DNA of 64,000 nucleotides. It comes from UBA4093 sp036676455. Lineage in GTDB: Bacteria; Cyanobacteriota; Sericytochromatia; S15B-MN24; UBA4093. Both the position numbers and the translations under genes were made by a program. The notes under the pieces are model-generated. The model had not been told where the DNA came from. It saw only the letters and a list, made by a program, of their open reading frames with translations, and ran no database searches. The first letter of the stretch is position 1, and every line of letters starts with the position of its first letter. Shown here in pieces: positions 59,389 to 64,000 of the stretch. Location of the stretch: the NCBI GenBank assembly GCA_036676455.1, contig JAKFCW010000082.1:1-64000 (forward strand). The letters run 5' to 3'.

Positions 59389-60948
59389 ATGCAAATTACG
59401 ATCGATACCGCGAAGGTCGCCTACGGGCGCGAACTCGCCAGCCGCATCGCCAAGCCGATGCTTGATTATTTCCGCAGCCACTCGACGCTCGCCACCGAGC
59501 GCGCCGCGCTGCGTCTCTACGGAGTGGACGGGGTGGACGACGCCGGCGTCCCCTGGCCGAACCGGGTGGTCGACGCCCTCGCGGCCCAGGACAAGCTCAA
59601 TCGGGGCGCCTCCTACTGGCTCGGGCATGCCGCCATCGCGACCGGCAAGTCGACGCAGGACGCCGCGATCGCCCTCGCCGAGGGCCAGGTCGACCTCGAC
59701 GCCCCCATCCCCGAGCGCGAGATCACGGCCTGGGCCGACGCCACCGCCGAACGCCTGCTGAACGAGCTGCTGGCCAAGCGCCGCGAGCGCAAGGCCACCC
59801 GCGATCGCCTGAACGTCGGCCCCAAGCCCTGGCGCTACCTGATCGTGGCGACCGGCAACATCTACGAAGACGTACCCCAGGCCGTCGCCGCCGCGCGCGC
59901 CGGAGCCGACATCATCGCCGTCATCCGCTCCACCGGCCAGTCGCTGATCGACTTCGTCCCCTACGGCACCACCACCGAGGGGACCGGCGGCACCTACGCC
60001 ACCGGCGGCAACTTCAAGCTCATGCGCGAAGCCCTCGACGAGGTCGGCGAGGAGCTAGGCCGCTACATCCAGCTCACCAACTACGCCTCCGGCCTCTGCA
60101 TGCCCGAGATCACGGCGCTGGCAGCCCAGGAAGGCCTGGACATGCTGCTCAACGACGCCATGTACGGGATCCTCTTCCGGGACATCAACATCTTCCGGAC
60201 GCTCTGCGACCAGTACTTCTCGCGCCTGATCTGCGGAGCAACCGACATCATCATCAACACCGGCGAGGACAACTACCTCACCACCGCCGACGCCTTCGAG
60301 CAGGGCCACACGGTCCTCGCCAGCCAGTTCATCAACGAGAACTTCGCCCTGGCCGCCGGCATGCCCCCGCGCCTGATGGGCCTCGGCCACGCCTTCGAGA
60401 TGAACCCCCGCACCGAGAACGGCCTCATGTACGAGATCGCCATGGCCCAGCTGGTGCGCCAGGTCTTCCCGGAGGCCCCGCTCAAGTACATGCCGCCGAC
60501 CAAGCACATCACCGGCGACATCTTCCAGGCGCACGCCCACAACGCCCTCTTCAACCTGGTCTCGGTGCTGACCCACCAGGAGATCCACCTGATTGGCATC
60601 CTCACCGAGGCCATCCACACCCCGTTCGCCTCGGACCGCTTCATGGCGCTCACCAACACGAACTACGTGTTCAACTACGCCAAGGACATGGGCGCCGAGC
60701 TCGACTTCAAGGAAGACGGCATCGTCGCCAATCGGGCCCGCGAGGTCCTGGACCGCTCCATCGAGCTGCTCGAGGAAGTCGATCGCATGGGTCTGGTGGA
60801 AGCCATCGGCAAGGGCGTCTTCGCCGACGTCAAGCGCGCTCCTGACGGCGGCAAGGGCTACCACGGCGTCTTCGCGCGCTCGGCCGATTACCTGAATCCC
60901 TTTATGACCCGCCTGGAGCGGCTGAATCACGTGGAGGCGATGCGGTGA
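59389..60948 (+). CDS. kamD: Lysine 5,6-aminomutase alpha subunit
   Basis: 519 residues, the usual KamD length. With KamE it moves the terminal amino group of D-lysine or beta-lysine to C5, using adenosylcobalamin and PLP, in lysine fermentation. Family segments include YVDGxDD-like YGVDGVDDAGVPWPNRVVD, FVPYGTTTEGTGGTYATGGN and MPPTKHITGDIFQAHAHN. D-ornithine aminomutase is related but OraE is longer and fused, so KamD fits better. A 171-bp leader precedes it, with a GTTGAC/GTCAAC dyad at about 59329-59360. Overlaps kamE by four bases. Confidence 0.9.
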   Translation: MQITIDTAKVAYGRELASRIAKPMLDYFRSHSTLATERAALRLYGVDGVDDAGVPWPNRVVDALAAQDKLNRGASYWLGHAAIATGKSTQDAAIALAEGQVDLDAPIPEREITAWADATAERLLNELLAKRRERKATRDRLNVGPKPWRYLIVATGNIYEDVPQAVAAARAGADIIAVIRSTGQSLIDFVPYGTTTEGTGGTYATGGNFKLMREALDEVGEELGRYIQLTNYASGLCMPEITALAAQEGLDMLLNDAMYGILFRDINIFRTLCDQYFSRLICGATDIIINTGEDNYLTTADAFEQGHTVLASQFINENFALAAGMPPRLMGLGHAFEMNPRTENGLMYEIAMAQLVRQVFPEAPLKYMPPTKHITGDIFQAHAHNALFNLVSVLTHQEIHLIGILTEAIHTPFASDRFMALTNTNYVFNYAKDMGAELDFKEDGIVANRAREVLDRSIELLEEVDRMGLVEAIGKGVFADVKRAPDGGKGYHGVFARSADYLNPFMTRLERLNHVEAMR

Positions 60949-61715
60949 GCAACCAGACCTACCCCCGGAAACCCGATCTCACCAAGATCCGTCCCTACGG
61001 CGACACGCTCGACGACGGCAAGGTCCAGCTGAGCTTCACCTTGCCGGTGCCCGCGGGCCCCGAAGCGTACGAGGCCGCCAAGCGCCTCGTGCTCATGATG
61101 GGCCTCGAGGATCCGTCAGTCGTGTCGATGCAGGCCGTCGACCCGACCATGACCTTCTTCATCATGTACGGCGCCTGCACCAAGACCGTGGACTACACCA
61201 GCATCTACGTGCCCCGCTCCGAGTTCACCGTCATGGAGATGGGCGAGGTCGATGACCTCATCGAGACGGAGTTCGGCCGCGAGCTCACGATCGTGGGCGC
61301 CTGCACGGGCACCGACGCGCATACCGTCGGCATCGACGCCATCATGAACATGAAGGGCTTCAACGGCCACTACGGCCTGGAGCGCTACCGGATGATCAAC
61401 GCCATCAACATGGGCGCCCAGGTGCCCAACGAGGTGCTGGTGGCGCGGGCGATCGAAGAGAAGGCGGACGCCATCCTGGTCTCGCAGGTCGTCACCCAGA
61501 AGAACCTCCACATCATGACCCTCACCAACCTGATCGAGATCCTCGAGGCCGAAGGCCTGCGCGGCAAGATGGTGGTGGCGGTCGGCGGCCCCCGGATCAC
61601 CCACGACCTCGCAACCGAGCTGGGCTTCGACGCGGGCTTCAGCGTCGGCTCCTACGCCGAGGACGTCGCCAGCTTCGTGGTCCAGGAGCTGATCAGGCGC
61701 CGCGACGCGCAGTAA
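60945..61715 (+). CDS. kamE: Lysine 5,6-aminomutase beta subunit, B12-binding
   Basis: 256 residues, GTG start overlapping the kamD stop. An N-terminal dimerisation part (about 1-110) precedes the cobalamin domain with DxHxxG in CTGTDAHTVGIDAIMNMKG. The base-off His is H126 and the lysine that holds PLP is K137; the 11-residue spacing equals that of the clostridial His133/Lys144 pair. GG of VVAVGGPRITHD completes the B12 site. The catalytic residues are therefore present. No kamA, kdd, kce or kal gene follows. Confidence 0.92.
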   Translation: MSNQTYPRKPDLTKIRPYGDTLDDGKVQLSFTLPVPAGPEAYEAAKRLVLMMGLEDPSVVSMQAVDPTMTFFIMYGACTKTVDYTSIYVPRSEFTVMEMGEVDDLIETEFGRELTIVGACTGTDAHTVGIDAIMNMKGFNGHYGLERYRMINAINMGAQVPNEVLVARAIEEKADAILVSQVVTQKNLHIMTLTNLIEILEAEGLRGKMVVAVGGPRITHDLATELGFDAGFSVGSYAEDVASFVVQELIRRRDAQ

Positions 61716-61724
61716 CCCCCTAGA

Positions 61725-61800
61725 CGTCACTCCCGCTCTCACCCTCCGTCACCCCCGTGGAAACGGGGGGCACCTGGATTCCCGCTTTCGCGGGAATGAC
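61725..61800 (-). repeat. REP-like palindrome copy 3
   Basis: Inverted relative to copy 1 and nearly identical over about 75 bp: the ATTCCCGCGAAAGCGGGAAT hairpin, CCAG linker, CCCCGTT/ACGGGG hairpin and GTGAGAGCGGGAGTGACG tail. It lies just after kamE. Confidence 0.85.
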
Positions 61801-61810
61801 GAACAAGAAT

Positions 61811-61854
61811 GAGTCCCCCGCTTCCGCGCAATGGAAGCGGGGGACTCGCGTTTT
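61811..61854 (+). terminator. Intrinsic terminator after kamDE
   Basis: GAGTCCCCCGCTTCC with full complement (15-bp stem, seven-base loop), followed by GCGTTTTG, 96 bp after the kamE stop. Confidence 0.75.
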
Positions 61855-61938
61855 GAAAAACGTCCCGTCGCCGGTTTGTCCGCGCCGCGAGAGGTGCTAG
61901 ATTGGCCTCGGGGAATTCCGCCCCGAAAGGAGAGGGTC

Positions 61939-62820
61939 ATGCGCGTGCATCACCTCAACTGCGGAACCTTTTGCCCTCCGGCCGCCCGCCTCTTCAACGG
62001 GACGGATGGCTTCAACTCCCCGGGCAAACTCGTCTGCCACTGCCTACTCATCGAGACCGACGAGGGCCTCGTCCTGGTGGACACCGGCCTGGGCCTCGCG
62101 GACCTGGAAGACCCGAGCGCGCGGATCGGCGCCGGCTGGGCCTCCCTGATGCGCCCTGAGACCGACCCCGAGCAGAGCGCCCGGCGCCAGATCGAGGAGC
62201 TGGGCTTCTACCACGACGACGTCCGCCACATCATCGTCACCCACCTGGATTTCGACCATGCCGGCGGCATCCCGGACTTCCCCGAGGCCAAGGTCCACGT
62301 CTACGAGCCCGAGTACGAGGCCGCGATGCACCCCGACTCGGCCCGGGAGCGCTTCCGCTACAAGTCCACGCAGTTATCGCACGCGCATGAATGGGTGCGC
62401 TACGAGCTCGAAGGCGATCGCTGGTTCGGCTTCGACTCGGTCCGCACCATGGGCGACCTCAACCTCGACATCCTGCTGATTCCGCTGGTCGGACATACCC
62501 GCGGCCACTGCGGCGTCGCCGTCCGCACCTCGGAGGGCTGGTTGCTCAACGCGGGAGACGCCTACTTCCACCACGACGAGCTCTGGAGCCGGCGCAAGGA
62601 GCCTCCCCTGGGCCTGAAACTGTACGAGAGCGTCATGCACATGAACAAGCGCAAGCGGCAGGCCAACCTGGACCGCCTCCGCCAGCTCGCCCGCGAGCAA
62701 AGCAGCCAGGTGAAGATCTTCAGCTCCCACGACCCGGCCGAGTTCACCTCGTTCCGCCAGCCGGAGCTGGCCTACCCGCCGATCGGCAGCGAACCGCGCT
62801 TCGGCCGCAAGGAGAGATAG
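61939..62820 (+). CDS. Metallo-beta-lactamase-fold hydrolase
   Basis: 293 residues from ATG 61939. The metal set is complete: VTHLDFDHAGG (HxxxDH type), VGHTRGHCG, NAGDAYFHHDE and a C-terminal SSHDPAEF. The layout matches lactonase-like MBL proteins (AHL lactonase / AttM class), but the usual HxHxDH first His is replaced by THLDFDH, which still fits. Substrate unknown. The 3' end overlaps the convergent GNAT gene by 49 bases. Confidence 0.88.
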   Translation: MRVHHLNCGTFCPPAARLFNGTDGFNSPGKLVCHCLLIETDEGLVLVDTGLGLADLEDPSARIGAGWASLMRPETDPEQSARRQIEELGFYHDDVRHIIVTHLDFDHAGGIPDFPEAKVHVYEPEYEAAMHPDSARERFRYKSTQLSHAHEWVRYELEGDRWFGFDSVRTMGDLNLDILLIPLVGHTRGHCGVAVRTSEGWLLNAGDAYFHHDELWSRRKEPPLGLKLYESVMHMNKRKRQANLDRLRQLAREQSSQVKIFSSHDPAEFTSFRQPELAYPPIGSEPRFGRKER

Positions 62821-63704
62821 GCCTCGGAACGCCAGATCCACCAGGGTTCGCGCGTCTCGTCGATGATGGTCTCCGGCGGAAAGAGCTTGCGCACCGCCCG
62901 GTTGCGATCGCACCACATGAAGCGGATCCCGGTCAGGCCCCGCGAGCGGCTCGTCTCCTGAAGCCGGCGAATGAGCATCGGCGCCAGGCCCCGCCCCTGC
63001 ACGTCCCGACCCAAGGCCAGCTCGTACAGAAAGACCTCGTCCGGACCCGAGCGGGTCGCCAGTAACAGCCCCACGATCCGCTCCTCGTCGAGCACCATGG
63101 CGCTCACATCCGGCAAGAACTCGCCAAAACGCCCCTCCCGGATGGCAGCCAGCCGTGCGAGGCACGCCTCGGGAGTGGGAAGCTCGGGAAAGCAAAGAAA
63201 CAACCCATCGATCGTGCCCTGATTACTGGCGGAAAGCAGGCTGGCGGCTTCGGCGTCGCGCTCCGCGTCCCAATCGACCAGCCGGAAGGGCTCGGGCACC
63301 TCAAGCGGCGCGGGCGGCACGCGCGAAAGCTCCTGGACCATGTCGATGCGCTCGAGGCGCTGGAAGCCGTGACGCTGCAGCGTCGGAGCCAGCAGCGCGT
63401 CTCCGAAGCGCTCGGGAGCCATCAGAGCGAGCGTTCCGGAGGCCTGGAGAGGGGCGATCGCCTCCTCCAGCAGCGCCTCGCGCTCGGTGGATTCCTTGGC
63501 ATGGAGGCCGGCCAGGATGCGCACGTCCTGGCCGGGAAGAAAGGCGAAGCCCCGCGGCGCACCCGCAGAGACCCAGATCTGCAGGCGCTCGGTGGCAGCG
63601 AAGACCGCGTCCCGCAGGCCCGATACCTCGGGGGCCTCCGCGGCGAAGTCGGCGAGCATGGCCTCGACGGCCAGGAAATCCAGCGGGTTGAAAGGGCGAA
63701 GCAC
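62772..63704 (-). CDS. GNAT-family N-acetyltransferase
   Basis: 310 residues, GTG start with GGAAGTAAC upstream. The N-terminal half is a degenerate acetyltransferase-like domain; the C-terminal half (about 140-310) has the acetyl-CoA loop ALGRDVQGRGLAPMLIRRLQ, preceded by a VGLLLATRSG strand. Substrate unknown. It starts one base after the stop of the edge gene, so they form an operon. Confidence 0.82.
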   Translation of the reverse strand: MLRPFNPLDFLAVEAMLADFAAEAPEVSGLRDAVFAATERLQIWVSAGAPRGFAFLPGQDVRILAGLHAKESTEREALLEEAIAPLQASGTLALMAPERFGDALLAPTLQRHGFQRLERIDMVQELSRVPPAPLEVPEPFRLVDWDAERDAEAASLLSASNQGTIDGLFLCFPELPTPEACLARLAAIREGRFGEFLPDVSAMVLDEERIVGLLLATRSGPDEVFLYELALGRDVQGRGLAPMLIRRLQETSRSRGLTGIRFMWCDRNRAVRKLFPPETIIDETREPWWIWRSEAYLSLRPKRGSLPIGG

Positions 63705-63705
63705 G

Positions 63706-64000
63706 TTACTTCCGATCGGCGAACGGGTTGTTCTCCGCGTTCAGGCGGCGGGTTTGCTTGCCCAGCGGCTGGGTGCCCCGTGCCGGGGGGTTCAGCTTTC
63801 CGCTGTTGGCGGGAGCCGGCGCAGCCGTGAAGGGGAGGTCCTTGGAGGCCGCCACCTTGGCGAAGAGCTCGGCAAGCTCGGGGTAAGGAGCGAGCTGCTC
63901 GGCGAGGCGCTCGAGGTAGAACATCTTGCCGCGGAGCTTGTAGAAAGAGCTGGTGTTACCCATCAGGTGGGAGAGCTCCCAGGCATACTCCCCGACCCCG
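63706..64000 (-). CDS. C-terminal part of a protein running off the window
   Basis: The frame is open from the right edge, reading GEYAWELSHLMGNTSSFYKLR. ATG 63963 is internal to a longer frame, so the start is probably beyond the window. The visible ~98 residues are helical (FYLERLAEQLAPYPELAELF) with a disordered basic tail (QPLGKQTRRLNAENNPFADR). No family recognised. Confidence 0.5.
   Translation of the reverse strand, partial: GVGEYAWELSHLMGNTSSFYKLRGKMFYLERLAEQLAPYPELAELFAKVAASKDLPFTAAPAPANSGKLNPPARGTQPLGKQTRRLNAENNPFADRK

Noticed and set aside
1..64000. CRISPR arrays, rRNA, tRNA, insertion sequences
   Set aside because: No regularly spaced repeat array, rRNA core sequence, tRNA-like T-loop context or transposase was found on reading both strands; I could not run a tRNA scanner.

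Overview
The window is GC-rich, densely coding bacterial DNA with no rRNA, tRNA or CRISPR array that I can see. The organism is a diderm: it has a secretin, lipobox lipoproteins, an SPFH lipoprotein and a complete set of type IV pilus assembly proteins. Placement is uncertain. Tandem CTTAACC-type boxes with an 11-bp period resemble the cyanobacterial-type Pho box, so a Cyanobacteriota-related lineage (for example Sericytochromatia) is a weak guess only.

Layout. 1-500: a TetR fragment and a PHP phosphoesterase fragment meet head to head, each missing its N-terminus; this looks like a join rather than a normal intergene. 1.3-5.1 kb: ribosome hibernation factor, PilZ protein, TatC, and two membrane proteins resembling complex I/hydrogenase membrane subunits, one carrying a REP palindrome in frame. 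5.1-7.5 kb: threonine pathway (hom-thrC). 7.5-13.9 kb: a giant soluble-adenylyl-cyclase-like protein, a subtilase lipoprotein and an orphan histidine kinase. 14-23.6 kb: type IV pilus genes (PilX/V/W-like minor pilins, a PilM-PilN fusion, PilO, PilB, PilC, PilQ, PilP, a pilin). 23.6-29.2 kb: a lipoprotein, a receiver-PilZ protein, a Fur-controlled feoAB operon with two Cys-rich small proteins, and a CheY-like protein. 29.2-42.4 kb: mixed housekeeping genes (lytic transglycosylase, IMPase, DAHP synthase, A-type Fe-S carrier, metallophosphoesterase, FabK-like reductase, thioredoxin-like ferredoxin, HEAT protein), an orphan FliD-like repeat protein, and a probable structured RNA at about 39.8-40.0 kb.

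42.5-54.6 kb is the most unusual block: two near-duplicate chemoreceptor-CheW pairs, three paralogous receiver-LuxR regulators, two HisKA kinases and a GAF-GGDEF-EAL protein, with no CheA, CheR or CheB. Very long perfect hairpins lie downstream of two of the regulators. It looks like a chemosensory array locus wired to transcription and c-di-GMP.

55-64 kb: NamZ-like muramidase with an SPFH lipoprotein; a KamB-like ATPase and the KamD/KamE subunits of B12-dependent lysine 5,6-aminomutase; a receiver protein that appears to start at ATT; an AlpA-type small HTH; an MBL hydrolase; a GNAT; and the start of a gene running off the right edge. Two dispersed repeat families link distant parts of the window: a REP with two hairpins (three copies) and a long-stem palindrome (two copies).
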